A stretch of DNA of 64,000 bases from Pteria penguin (lineage: Eukaryota; Mollusca; Bivalvia; Pterioida; Pteriidae): positions 12,756,494 through 12,820,493 of the forward strand of contig CM068590.1 of NCBI GenBank assembly GCA_035048485.1. The letters are read 5' to 3'. The notes below the pieces were generated by a model, which saw only the letters and a list, made by a program, of their open reading frames with translations, was not told the DNA's origin and did not search any database. Of this stretch, positions 45,651-56,255 are shown piece after piece. A program made the translations under genes and the position numbers. Numbering within the stretch: the first letter of the stretch is position 1; each line of letters starts with the position of its first letter.

Positions 45651-47116
45651 CCGAATTTTGGTGACGGACATAGCTGCCATTTCTGTTCCCAATGCCCAGT
45701 CAAATTTTGAACGACAAAGATATGTGGTTTTCTTTATTTTGTTGCAATGTGTATGTCACACTGATCTCAAAACAGCAATCCGTTTCCAAATTGGATAAAA
45801 AATAAACATTTTATGACATTTTGAAAATTTACTCTGATTGCCCAATACTTAAAACTAATTAGAAAAAATGAACAGGAGCATACACACCTTCAATTTTCAA
45901 AAAGTGGAACAATATGTCAATTACCGAATGTAATATGAGTAACAACCTACCAAATGAAAATGCTATGTCCATGTGTTTTCATGAAATGAATATAATAATG
46001 CCAGAGTTACATCTCTTACTTTTTATTAAATTTGTTAAACAGCTTCAGTAGGCCATCTTTTCAGCACCTGAACTTGAAAATTATTAATGCAAACCTTTTC
46101 ATGAAGATGCAAATGGTCAAGGTTTTGATATACAACAGTAAATTATTCATGAAGTTGAGGATTTTCATGGAAATATATAGGGAAATGTGAAGATACAGTA
46201 TTATACGTGTACTTGAAGTTTGTTATAACTGTGTACAACTAGTAAATTCTATGTAAATGCTTTAAATAATAATTCCAGATAATAAATTCTCGCACCGGAG
46301 ATAGACTAATCCCGTTTTTTTTATCAGTACTGTAAAATTCTATCCAGAACACTTCGTATCCTTCCGCGTGTCGCCTGCATTGTTTACAAACAAATGAAAC
46401 ATGGCGACTCACGATTTTTGCGTCGGAAAGATCGTGAACATTGTGTGTTATCGTTAAATTTAATGTTGAAAAATCCTATCAAAATATAAAGTTTCTTCAT
46501 GCATATCATGGTGTTTTATTTTATTGCAGCGGACTATCTTTTTATTCAAACAGTGATTCGGCCATCAAGGGAAGTAAACAAAATCATTCAAAATAGTTCG
46601 AGCTCCTGAGGTGCGAGAAAAATAATCAAGCACTAGTTTGAGTTCCAGATAGAAAAGGATCAGTCTCGGGCTGGATGAATCAACATATCTCAACCTCGGC
46701 TAACGTCTCTATCTGGAACTCAAACTAGTGCTAGATTCTCGAGTGTTCAAGCAATATGTGTGGCTCCATAAAACAGAGCATTCATAATAGACTGGTAGGC
46801 ATATATATACAAATAACATGTATACAAATAAAATTTGTACGACCATTAAATTTGCCTCTTCAAAATTGCAAGATAAACAGGTTTCTGTATTACTATGTGA
46901 TTTTAACTAAAGATTTCGCTATGTATTTCTACACAAGTATGTACATGTTAAATTTATATATAAAAGTAAGTCAGACTGTATTATAAAGATTAATACATGT
47001 AAATGCAATATGAGTATTAATTTTAAACAGAAGGTGAAACAACAAAATACCAACTAACAGTCAGTAAATTCATACCTTTTATTTCAAAACGAGGCAACCA
47101 TGATATCAATAGAATG
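45651..47116. other. Unassigned AT-rich region with one perfect inverted repeat
   Basis: Apart from the palindrome at 46629-46732, nothing recognised. ATGGCGACTCACG at 46398 is a candidate host start codon, but the frame closes after 18 codons. Confidence 0.45.
46629..46732. repeat. 25-bp perfect inverted repeat, 54-bp spacer
   Basis: AGCACTAGTTTGAGTTCC... at 46629-46653 is exactly complementary to 46708-46732. Outside, gtgcgagaa and attctcgag extend the pairing weakly. Could be a small MITE, a hairpin RNA source or a regulatory palindrome. Confidence 0.85.
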
Positions 47117-47350
47117 TCGGCCGTGGAAGTCCGGGTACTAGTTTTACTGAGTTTGTAACAGATTATTGCCTCAAATGATAAATTTAGGACTTAAGTTGTG
47201 AATATCTGGCATTGATAAGAATAAATATTTCCATCACAATGCCTGTAGAAAGTTTCACAAAGAAATATTTCGAACTTTTAGAGAAATCACTATTTTTCAT
47301 TTTCAAGTCGGACTGTGTCAAGTCCGCGTACTAGTTTTAGTGAGCGCCTC
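47117..47350. repeat. Second copy of the 8.3-kb dispersed repeat (empty of MITE)
   Basis: Aligns with 8309-8760 except for the 191-bp MITE. Bounded by gtccg(c/g)gtactagtttta at about 47130 and 47322. Confidence 0.8.
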
Positions 47351-47978
47351 AAATACGTTGTTTTGATATTTTTTTCAAATGATGTCTGGATAAATATCCA
47401 TTAATATTCAAGCAAATAAAGGATCGGTCAATTTAAGGCTTCTTTTGATCATACAGTAAATGAGTTGGGCATAGATTTAGGGTACCGTAGATTTACATCA
47501 AATTCAATTTCGACATTATGATCAATCGATATCGGATCAATGAAAGAGCATTGCAGTATTTATATTAACTTGAGTGTACGATCTGTTTTATTAGTATTAT
47601 TGTAAATTTCTCGAAACTTGATCTGGGAAGGTCGTACATATATCGATTTTATATAACGTGGATATGTCAAATACGATAGAATTCATTGTTCATTAATCCA
47701 ACAGAATCCTTGCTTTTATCTGGAGGTATTAAAACTATTCTGGGTCATTGATATTACTAAAAAGAAACACTTAAAGGAACAAAAGCAGTAAGGATTTAAC
47801 ATTTCAAATGATGGCAGATTTTCATCAAAACTAATTCAACTAAAGCTTTTCTAGCATTCTTCATTTTCAAAGGATAAAGCTGAGACTGTTTCTGATTCAA
47901 AACAAACTTTCACTTTCATTTTATACAGATTGTAATTTTTGTATGTTTTTTACCATACATGATACACGTTCCATAATA
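47351..47978. other. No recognisable gene
   Basis: AT-rich sequence between the dispersed repeat and the minisatellite. Confidence 0.4.
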
Positions 47979-48410
47979 TCAATGGATACAAGAGGTGCTA
48001 TGTGATACAATTGAATGATACAAGAGTTCACATCTTAAACATATCAATTGATACAGGAGTTCATATCATACATGTAAATATCCATTGATACAGGAGTTGC
48101 AAAATCATACATTTCGATTGATACAGGAGTTGCAAAATCATTCATATCCATAAATACAGGAGTTGCAAAATCATAAATATCGACTGATACAGGAGTTGTA
48201 AAATGCCACAGATATTAATTGATACAGGAGTTGCAATATTATACATATTGATTGATACAGGAGTTGCAATATCATACATATCGATTGATACTGGAGCTGC
48301 AAAATGTCATAGATATTGAACGATACAGGAGTGCAATGTTATGCATGTCGATTGATACAGGAGTTGCCATATTATACATGACCATAAATGCAAGAGTTGC
48401 GGTATGCAGC
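47979..48410. repeat. Minisatellite, 30-36-bp unit, about 12 copies
   Basis: Unit approximates atat(c)gattgatacaggagttgcaaaatcata. Copies vary in length and sequence, most conserved around gatacaggagttgca. Spacing is irregular and units are not separated by unique spacers. Confidence 0.85.
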
Positions 48411-48630
48411 TTGAAACAAGACAAAGTTTTTATCAAGAGAAAACCTGGAGAATGTAGAATAAATGCTTACAATACTATTTCTCAATGTCTTAAAAATAAT
48501 TGTAAAGGTAAAACAAATGATATTTAATAATGAAAGATCGTTGTAAGGGGCAAGAATATGATATGAGATACAGAAAGACTCTTGTAAGGGTAGGAAATGA
48601 TATTTGATAGAGACAACATTTCTTTTCTAG

Positions 48631-48831
48631 GAAGAATTGGTGCGTAATGTCTGTGTAAGAGGGAACGAAGTTAAAGTGAAAACTATTACCATAAAAGACC
48701 GAACAGATACAATCAAAGTTTCCTTATGGAGAGACCTATCCACTGAAGGAAATGTTGGCCAATACATCACTGTTACAGATGCTGTAGTCAATAGCTTCAA
48801 AGAGGAAATCAAGTCTCTCAACCACCTCTAA
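48631..48831 (+). CDS. Exon-like ORF, OB-fold-like (RPA1-type) segment
   Basis: After a good 3' splice site (catttcttttctag at 48617-48630) the frame reads EELVRNVCVRGNEVKVKTITIKDRTDTIKVSLWRDLSTEGNVGQYITVTDAVVNSFKEE... broken by a stop at 48829. The strand pattern and T.KVSLWRD...GQYITVTDA resemble OB-fold single-strand nucleic-acid-binding domains such as those in RPA1-like proteins. A donor-like aaag/gtaaat follows at 48845. Function and partner exons are not certain. A preceding frame ending at 48527 (VFIKRKPGECRINAYNTISQCLKNN) may be an earlier exon. Confidence 0.45.
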   Translation, partial: EELVRNVCVRGNEVKVKTITIKDRTDTIKVSLWRDLSTEGNVGQYITVTDAVVNSFKEEIKSLNHL

Positions 48832-49134
48832 ATCTGTCATAAAGGTAAATTCATATGATGATGATTCAATGATAGAATGATTTGCAACCACCTGTAAAAT
48901 GATACGTGAATCAGTACAGTTTTGACCAAAACACTTCTGTTTTAGTCAAATCGACTATTAGTACTAAATACATAAAGTATAAGGTGAAACCAGTAGCTGG
49001 TAGGAGAAACAAGCTATATACAAGTATTTTATGGATAGAACGTTCTTACAGTTATGTGACTGGTATTGAACTTCAAGTGGTAAATAGGGGCAGATTTTGT
49101 GTAGTGGTGAAACACTTGTATTGACCCGGATTGA

Positions 49135-49176
49135 AATATTGTTGAAAGCGCCGTAAAACTCCATTCGAACAACCAA
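49135..49176 (+). repeat. SINE-A 3'-tail fragment
   Basis: aatattgttgaaagcgccgtaaaactcc...caaccaac matches the end of SINE-A only. It lies between the two exon-like ORFs. Confidence 0.6.
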
Positions 49177-49237
49177 CTACATGTAAGTGATAAATATTTT
49201 GTTTGAATATGCTGTTTCCTTTAAACTACATCTACAG

Positions 49238-49506
49238 GTGTATTTGTGATCTTATTCCTTTGGGAAGGTGAAGCACCAGATGATATAGTGAAAGGAAATA
49301 TAGCTTTTGAACTTGGAGAAGTAGATACTTCAGTGGTTATTGAAGCTGATGGCCAGTTTTCAACATATGGAATTTCCAGAGACCTTCTAGCCTCAGTGTT
49401 AGTATGCCAAGTGGAAGAAAGTGAGATCATTCTGAAAGAAAGGATTCCACTTGGAATCAATTTCACCTCCAGGAACAATTTTGTTGAAAAAGTAGAGTTG
49501 TTATGA
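49238..49506 (+). CDS. Hypothetical terminal exon
   Basis: Follows tttaaactacatctacag. Reads LFLWEGEAPDDIVKGNIAF then VDTSVVIEADGQFSTYGIS and ends FVEKVELL with TGA at 49504. Open over 89 codons with host-like composition. It may be the last exon of the same gene as the OB-fold-like segment 400 bp upstream. No family recognised. Confidence 0.4.
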
Positions 49507-50040
49507 CATAACACTGTTTTATTTTGAAATCATATTCAGGTTGTTTTACACATTTTAAGCTTTCATCTTTCATAGTAATTTCTGTGTCCATGTGTCTTGT
49601 CTTTTGATGCAATTCTGTTTTTTGTGACATTTTTTAACATAGAAATATACTTCCTGTCCTATTTTTAGGGGGGGCGGAAAGGGGGATGTCAAGAAAAGTA
49701 CACTTGATGTGATAGCTTGTTGATTCAAGAAACCATAAGCAATATACAAACGCTCTTCATATTAGTAATGCCATCCGTAAAAATCTTGTAACAATAGAAA
49801 ATTAAATATATCTATAGATAGTAATAGAATTATTATCCTTTCATTGTTGTCCTTTGACAGCCAACACCATTTCAAGTCATTACATGTAATGGTCAACTTT
49901 CTTTCACATCTCATATTTGTTTTGTAATACATGTAAGTGATGATGTAATTCATGCTACTTTAGATTGAATAACCCTAGCAATATATTGTAATAGCGTTAA
50001 GTCAGTTAGCACTCTCCTGGGCAAATTTTTCACATTTTTA
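49507..50040. other. No recognisable gene
   Basis: Contains a short G-rich run (about 49670-49688); otherwise AT-rich without motifs. Confidence 0.4.
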
Positions 50041-50049
50041 ATATTCTCC

Positions 50050-50880
50050 GAGACTGGCTCGTGCCATGTGGTGCGATTCAGGTTTTTACAAATCCAAAAG
50101 GACATGATTTTATGTGACTTTTACTGATGGAAGATTTTGGTTGGTTGGTTGATAGGTGTTTTACGTCGCTTTCAACAATATTTCAGTTATATCGCGACAT
50201 GGAAGCAGGAGGTTACCAACCTCTTAAACATAGTGGCGCAACCCGGATCGTCGGCGCCGCAAGCCAAGCGCTTAACCACTACACCACACGCCTGCCCCTG
50301 GAAGATTTTGTTTTTCACTTCATTGATAAAATAATGGTGCTTTTAATATGTAAATTTTGTCTTGTTGCTTCATATTTGTACATTCAGAGCACCTTGTTCT
50401 TGTTGTTGGTATTCAATTATGTAGCATGGTAGATTTGTTTATAATATTAGAAATATTATAGAGTATGTGTCTTTGATACTATTTTTATTATGGTTGTCAT
50501 AATTACATTGAAAAGTCTTTCACAGTAAGTTTTAAAATAATGTTTGTTTTCTAAAATGACTGGCCCATGCCATGGTGAGCGATTCAGTTTTTTAACCAAT
50601 CCAAGAGAACATGATTATTTCATGTCTGTGACTGGTGGAAGGTTTTGTTGTTTTTCAGTTCATTGATAAAATAATGGTGTTTTTAACATGTAAATTTTGT
50701 CTTGTTGCTTCATGTTCTTTTTGTTTATATTCAAATATGTAGCATGCTAGATTTGTTTATGATATTAGAAACAGTTTAGAGTAATTGTCTTTGATATTGT
50801 TTTATTATGTCTGTCATAATTACATGTCAAGTCTTGTACAGAAAACTTTAAAATAATGTTTGTTGCTGAAATGTGATTAG
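50050..50880. repeat. Tandem duplication, about 340 bp, 2 copies
   Basis: Copy 1 (50050-50565, SINE-containing) and copy 2 (50566-50880) share actggc(t/c)c(g/a)tgccatg(t)gg, ttcattgataaaataatggtg, tgtaaattttgtcttgttgcttcat, tagatttgttta and aaaataatgtttgtt. Copy 1 carries a SINE-A that copy 2 lacks. Confidence 0.85.
50140..50298 (-). repeat. SINE-A with 12-bp target duplication and empty paralogous site
   Basis: Minus-strand SINE: head gtggttaagcgcttggcttgcggcgccgacgatccgggtt..., tail gaaagcgacgtaaaac plus (CAAC)n. TGGAAGATTTTG at 50128-50139 and 50299-50310. The tandem copy at 50.6 kb has uninterrupted ggtggaaggttttgttg at this point. Part of the head after the B box is deleted here. Confidence 0.92.
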
Positions 50881-51984
50881 CTCGCTTGAAATCCAAAGAT
50901 ATAAGTATTTAAACGTTATTTTCAGGGAGTACTTTTACAGCCAATTTGTTTTTGATTATCTTCTTTGATAAGAAACATCTAAAATTATTCAAGAAAATCT
51001 GACTTTACTACAATATGTATGTTATCCATTTACTGTACAGCATGATCAGGGCACATACTTTGAAAAGGAAAATTTAGTATCGCCACATGACAAATATCCC
51101 ATTGCATTTATAATACTAATATACTTTAACCAAAAACCAAACTAACGCTGGGTACAATCTGTGATGCATTTTGGCAAAAAAAACCCCAGTATTATTAAGG
51201 TGGTATTATACAGCTCAACACCTCATCTACTTCATTTTGAAAGCAAACATGTTTATACTTAATGATGTTATTGTTATAGTGATATTACCTTTCAGTCCCA
51301 TTTATAAATGTATATATGTAGTACTAGTAGTGTCGGGTGATCAATGTAGCCTAAGTGCATTATGTTTGACTGGATATCCTTGAGGATGTGTTTTAAAGGG
51401 AAAGAGTAAATTAAAGAAAGTGCTTTATAGTTCTAGAAATGTGTAAGATCAATAAAATAGTGAAAATTTCAGCATAGGAGTTTATTTAACAAGAATGTGA
51501 TGTTGAAGTCAGGCGAGTCATTTAATCATTATTGGTATGTCCTTTATTGTGATAGAAATCATGATTAATTAAAATACTCTTTATGTTTATGAATCATTAT
51601 GACTTTGCTCATTGTACCAGGTATTTATGTGGTGTGTTCATTTTTCTTACTCATGCTATATATGTTCAATTATTCACTTGTTTATTTGTGTTGATTTTAG
51701 TTCATTTCTTTGTTTTAGTAGGTAAGTTCATGGTTAAGGACAGAAAGTAGTAGGTTTTCATTTATCCAGCATATAAGTCCCTTACTTCAATGATAAGTTC
51801 ATGACAACTGGAGTAATTTAGTAACTGTATGTCATTATTTAGTAGATTTGTTCTATAGCATTTCAGTATCATTTTTAACTGATATAGCATATGCCATTAT
51901 AGAAATATGAGATCTTTACAAAATTTGCTCTGCCCACACTTGAGGATCATTCATGTTAAACTGAATTGCTGAAATGTTGTGAGA
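50881..51984. other. No recognisable gene
   Basis: AT-rich; short frame 51171-51383 shows no motif. Confidence 0.4.
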
Positions 51985-52250
51985 TTGATTGATTATTGTT
52001 TTACGTCACTTCACGAATATTTCACGTATATGGTGACGGCACCTGCCTGATGCGGGGCATACAAATTTTTACCTTTGCAACCCACCCGAAGCAGTGAGGG
52101 ATCTTTAACGTGCCATGCATACCACAAAACGGGGCCTCGGTTTATACTGTCTCATCTGAAAGACAGGAAACTGGCATGACCAGAGCGGGACTCGAACCCC
52201 GGCCTCCCGATCAGGAGTCCAACGCGATACCACTAGGCCACGCCGGCTTC
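51985..52250 (-). repeat. SINE-B, complete copy with 14-bp duplication
   Basis: Near-identical in layout to 44606-44877, reversed: (GATT)n at the left, tRNA-like head with cgagtcc and ccactaggccacgcc (minus strand) at the right. GAAATGTTGTGAGA at 51971-51984 and 52251-52264. A and B boxes are preserved. Confidence 0.92.
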
Positions 52251-52264
52251 GAAATGTTGTGAGA

Positions 52265-53084
52265 AATTAGTTCATATATGAATAAGTTGATATTGCTTAC
52301 AATTATTGAAATTTTTTTTGTTGAATGAACGTTTTGTTTGTTTCCCAAATTTGTATGTATATGTATCTGTCAGTTGTCAATCAGATAACACAAAGAACAA
52401 TTAACTCAATATTCACAATATTTCGGTCTCCTGACCTTCTTCTAGTGAGTTTTATTGGTATTGGTGGCTTAAGCTATGTAATATCCATCATATTTCCTAA
52501 CCGATATATGAAAAATTACAATTAACAAAGAATTACGTCGTAGGGTATACACGTATAACATTTAGCGCGTTTCCGCTAAAATAACATATTCAATATATAG
52601 CGTTATGACAAATATAACTTTAAGACATTTAAACATTCAAAACATGTCATTTCCAGTTTCAAATCAATGAAGAAACAATGATAAATTGCCAAAACAATCC
52701 GTGCCTCATTTTCGAAGTTCAACGCAGATGTCGATCCTGATCCAAGATGGCGGTGATATTAGAGTTCGGTATAGTTTTCCGTCAATAATGTCAAAAGTAA
52801 TATAAGCATCAAATTTACAAGAAAGAGTGCAATTTGGGTATATATGATAAATACTAACTACAAAATACACTCACATACCAACAATTCCCCCTTTTAACTC
52901 CCAAAAGCTAGAGTTCGGCATTTAGGAGCACCGCTCTGACCGCATTTTTTTTTTCGTCACTGCTGACATCTAAAATATGATATTCATCATTTTAAACAAA
53001 TGTCCAATGCTTAGGAATATATTTTGTATAAAAACAAAATTAACACCAAAAAAAAAAAAAAACATAGAAAAGAAACCGATATTA
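52265..53084. other. No recognisable gene
   Basis: AT-rich; candidate start ATGGCGGTGATATTAG at 52748 opens only a short frame. Confidence 0.4.
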
Positions 53085-53175
53085 CCTAACTATGTACCGA
53101 AATTACCATGTACCGAATTTACCACAATGTCCCGAATTTACCATGTACCGAAATTACCATGTACCCAATTTACCA
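53085..53175. repeat. Short tandem repeat, 17-bp accatgtaccgaa(a/t)tt unit
   Basis: About five imperfect copies. Related gtaatttcggtaa motifs in opposite sense recur at 53580-53635. Confidence 0.75.
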
Positions 53176-53812
53176 GCATTTCGCTGTGCAGGTGCCTACT
53201 GAATATTAGGTAACTATTTATGAATATCAATGCATAATATCTAGTCTACAACGATCTGCTTCAATGCTTTACTTAAACGCAGAGAAAATGTGTTCAATGT
53301 TTTCTCTAACATAACCTGGATCCGCCACTGACATATCATGTTAAATTTAATTCTCTATGTTTTTCATTGAAATTGCACATCAGATAAATTTTTAAACCCC
53401 ATTCTAAAAATTCATTGTATGATACCTTAGAGTTATCGCTCTTTACATATTGAGCACAACAGAGGAAATTCTAGCAATCGGTATTACCTATTACAAGGTG
53501 GTATTTGCATGGAACGTCAGTTATTACATGTAAGTATCATCTCTCTATCCATTTTAGGTCAAATAGGAATGAATAACGGGTAATTTCGGTAACTTATTGA
53601 CTCATTTCGGTAAATAATGAGTCATTTCGGTAAGTAGTAGAACCCGATAAGAATTACAATACGGATCTGTTGCAACCGCGGGTCAATGCAAACACCTGTA
53701 CGAAAATTTAGGTCAGTCGTTACCGGAAAGGTCAATAAGAGAACCCTCTGTTTATAAAGGGCGTATGTAATTGTATTTATTAGAGATCACGTCGTCGGTT
53801 TTAAGTAAATGT

Positions 53813-53991
53813 TGTTTCAGATCTCAATAGCCTGAAAGAAAACTCCGCTCGAACGAAACAAGTTTATTCCAAAATGGCAACTCAACAAATCGCAGATATA
53901 CAGTATATGACGTCACAAAAATCAATACTACAATGAGTGTTCATTATGATAGATAGGGAGCAGTCATTCAGATTATCCAAACATCACCCCT
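53813..53991 (-). repeat. Probable 3' LTR
   Basis: 179 bp with TG...CA ends; includes ggaataaact as a polyadenylation-like signal. No partner LTR is in the window. Confidence 0.6.
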
Positions 53992-54167
53992 TTTAAGGTA
54001 ATTTCACAATCTTTTCCAATATGAATAAAGTTTCTCAATACAAATTCAAATTCAATGTTCTTGAGTATGAGTCGTGTAATCATTGAAATCCTCTACTTGA
54101 GTCATACTTGAGGCAAAATCAAATAACAGTTCAAACATGCAACTACAACACAGTTCTGAATATCAAG

Positions 54168-55400
54168 TTATGAGAAATTGAACAAATTATACATAGTTAT
54201 CAAGTCTCTTTGGCTTGGTAATGATACGGCCACTTCGTGTTGTAATTGTGGACTGTGCGCAACTGGTTCTAAACGATACGGTACACTGACGATTGATAGC
54301 AGTGATATCGGCGGAATGGTCTCCTTAGGAATGTTCATAAGCGGTACAAACTTCTGCAGATGCGCATCACCGGATTGCGGCTTCCGATCATCTTGAGTGA
54401 CATCATACAAATGATATGGTATATCAGAATGCACAACAACTAGACGGTCATATCCCGTGTGCTGGATATGTTTGCAGTTTCTACGCAACAGTCCATGCGG
54501 TGTCTGCACGATACACGATCTTGCATCATAGTCGGCAGATTTCACGATACCCGAATCAGACCAATATTCCTCTTTGTCCGTTTTTATTCACATGCGATCA
54601 CCAACGCCTAATGGATGTAGTTTTCGCACAGCATGACGATCGTTGAAGTTTTGCTGCATTGTAAGTTTATTTGACTTGTCCAAAGCGCGCACTTTTGCGA
54701 AATCTGGCCATTCCAGGTGCAACATCTCGGGATTCACGAGTACAACAGTACGGATACTTCTCCCCATAATCAGTTCGGACGGACTGAAACCTGTCGCGAC
54801 AACAGGTGTGGCGCGATATGCCATAAGAGCCTGAAACACATCGTCTTGCTGCAAAATACGCTTCACGATTTTGACCGTGCTTTCTGCTTCTCCGTTTGCT
54901 TGTGGGAAATGAGGGCTAGTCAAAGTCTGCTTAAATCCATAATCAGCAGCGAACTGTCGAAATACGTCAGATACGAACTGTCCACCATTGTCGGAAACTA
55001 GTTCTTCCGGCACTCCCCATCTCACGAATGTTTTTGAACTTTCCGATAACATGTGCCCTGGTAATTGTCTCCAAGTGCGCGAATAGTAATCCATCACAAT
55101 CAGGTAGTGTTTACCCTGCAGCTCACATAAATCTGCGGCAATCCTTTGCCAAGGACTGTCAGGCAGTGTACTGGTTTGTAACGGCTCCCTTTTCTGAGCA
55201 GGCCTGTGCTTTCAACAAAATTCACATGATTTAACAGTACAATCAATATCTACGGAAATTCCAGGCCACCAAACAAAAATGTTAGCACGCTCACGACATT
55301 TATTCAGACCTAAATGTCCACTATGCAAATTTTCTAGAGTCTCGGGTCGCAATACTTCCGGAATAACGATTCTGCCATCAACAAACCATTCCAGACAGAC
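54168..55400 (-). pseudogene. Gypsy integrase
   Basis: From the right: zinc-binding HHCC-type text around 55180-55330 ([24 protein letters not shown]), catalytic core 54588-55097 with the three acids in MDYYSR, VSDNGGQF and NGEAESTVKI, and SPSELIMGRSIRT. A frame change then leads to the C-terminal part 54168-54545 (Pro/His-rich, ending LFNFS). The core frame is open over 170 codons, but the N-terminal part carries stops. Confidence 0.85.
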
Positions 55401-55456
55401 TAGTCACCTCGTGACGCAAAGTACATTCTGATGTCTGCGCGTATCGATTTTTCACT

Positions 55457-56250
55457 TCAGCCATAGATAAGAACATCGTCTGTGATTGCCTCAGCACCCT
55501 CAACATCCGTAAGTATTTCAGACATCTTTCGCTGAATGATTTCAGGAGCTAAGGGTACTCGCTGAAAACAGTATCGACCAAATGGGGTAATAAATGTAGT
55601 GAGATGACAGCTTTCCCGATCGAGCGGTAACTGGTGAAACCCACTGCTAGCTTCGAGTTTTGAGAACACTAGCTCCATGTAACTTCCGTGCGATATCATC
55701 TAAGTTAGGCAACATGAAGTGTTCACGTTTTACGGCTAAATTTAGCCTTTTCAAGTCCACGCAAATACACAATTCCCCATTTCAGGTACAATCTGCGCAC
55801 ACCAGTCTGTAGGTTCCGTAACTTTGACGATTATGCCCGCGCTCTCCATACGCTGTAATTCGGCTTCGACTTTCGGCATTATTGGAAACGGTATATGTCT
55901 TGCCGTTGTGACACAATACGGTTTTGCATCGTCCCGCAATGTTATTTTCACCTTTAACGAGACCATACTCCCAAACACGTCATTCCGCATTTCTTCGACC
56001 TTAGCCACTAAGCCCATGGTGTGTGCTGCACTACGACTCAGCAAGTTGCTATGCGAATCTTGCACGACATGCACTCGAAATTGGTATTTGGTGAGTTGGT
56101 AATTTTTCGCATAATACATACCTATACACTTTAGTGGACCTCCCGGACTGATCAACGGTGATTGAACCGGATGTAATATTGGTTTCTGAGGAAACGAGTT
56201 GTACTTTGTTTTCGTAATGACAGAGGTATCTGCCCCAGTGTCTATTTTAA
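55457..56250 (-). pseudogene. Gypsy protease and reverse transcriptase
   Basis: Right to left: IDTGADTSVITKTKYNSFP (aspartic protease with DTGA, about 56190-56240), LKCIGMYYAKNYQLTKYQFRVHVVQDS, KPYCVTTARHIPFPIMPKVEAELQRMESAGII (RT start), then after a frame change VFSKLEASSGFHQLPLD (first palm Asp replaced: LEAS for LDA), FGRYCFQRVP and ITDDVLIYG (DD palm motif at about 55460). Thumb and RNase H are missing. K02A2.6-like Gypsy. Confidence 0.85.
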
Positions 56251-56255
56251 GTTAC

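Larger units (their letters stand above)
53813..56255 (-). mobile_element. Truncated Gypsy retrotransposon (3' half)
   Basis: The left end is a probable 3' LTR, 53813-53991 (tgatgtttgg...ctgaaaca on the minus strand), preceded by a polypurine tract (aaaagggg). The left boundary is set by the 43.9-kb repeat copy, which continues where this one is cut. Protease, RT and integrase follow on the minus strand. Gag, the 5' LTR and RNase H are absent; coding text stops abruptly near 56255. Confidence 0.75.

Noticed and set aside
46398..46455. ATGGCGACTCACG as start of a host gene
   Set aside because: Frame closes after 18 codons and no convincing donor site or downstream exon follows.
47979..48410. 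Regular repeats that could suggest a CRISPR array
   Set aside because: Units are contiguous, variable in length, without unique spacers, in eukaryotic DNA.
48252..48527. 91-codon ORF across the minisatellite
   Set aside because: Mostly translated repeat; only the last 30 codons might be exon-like.
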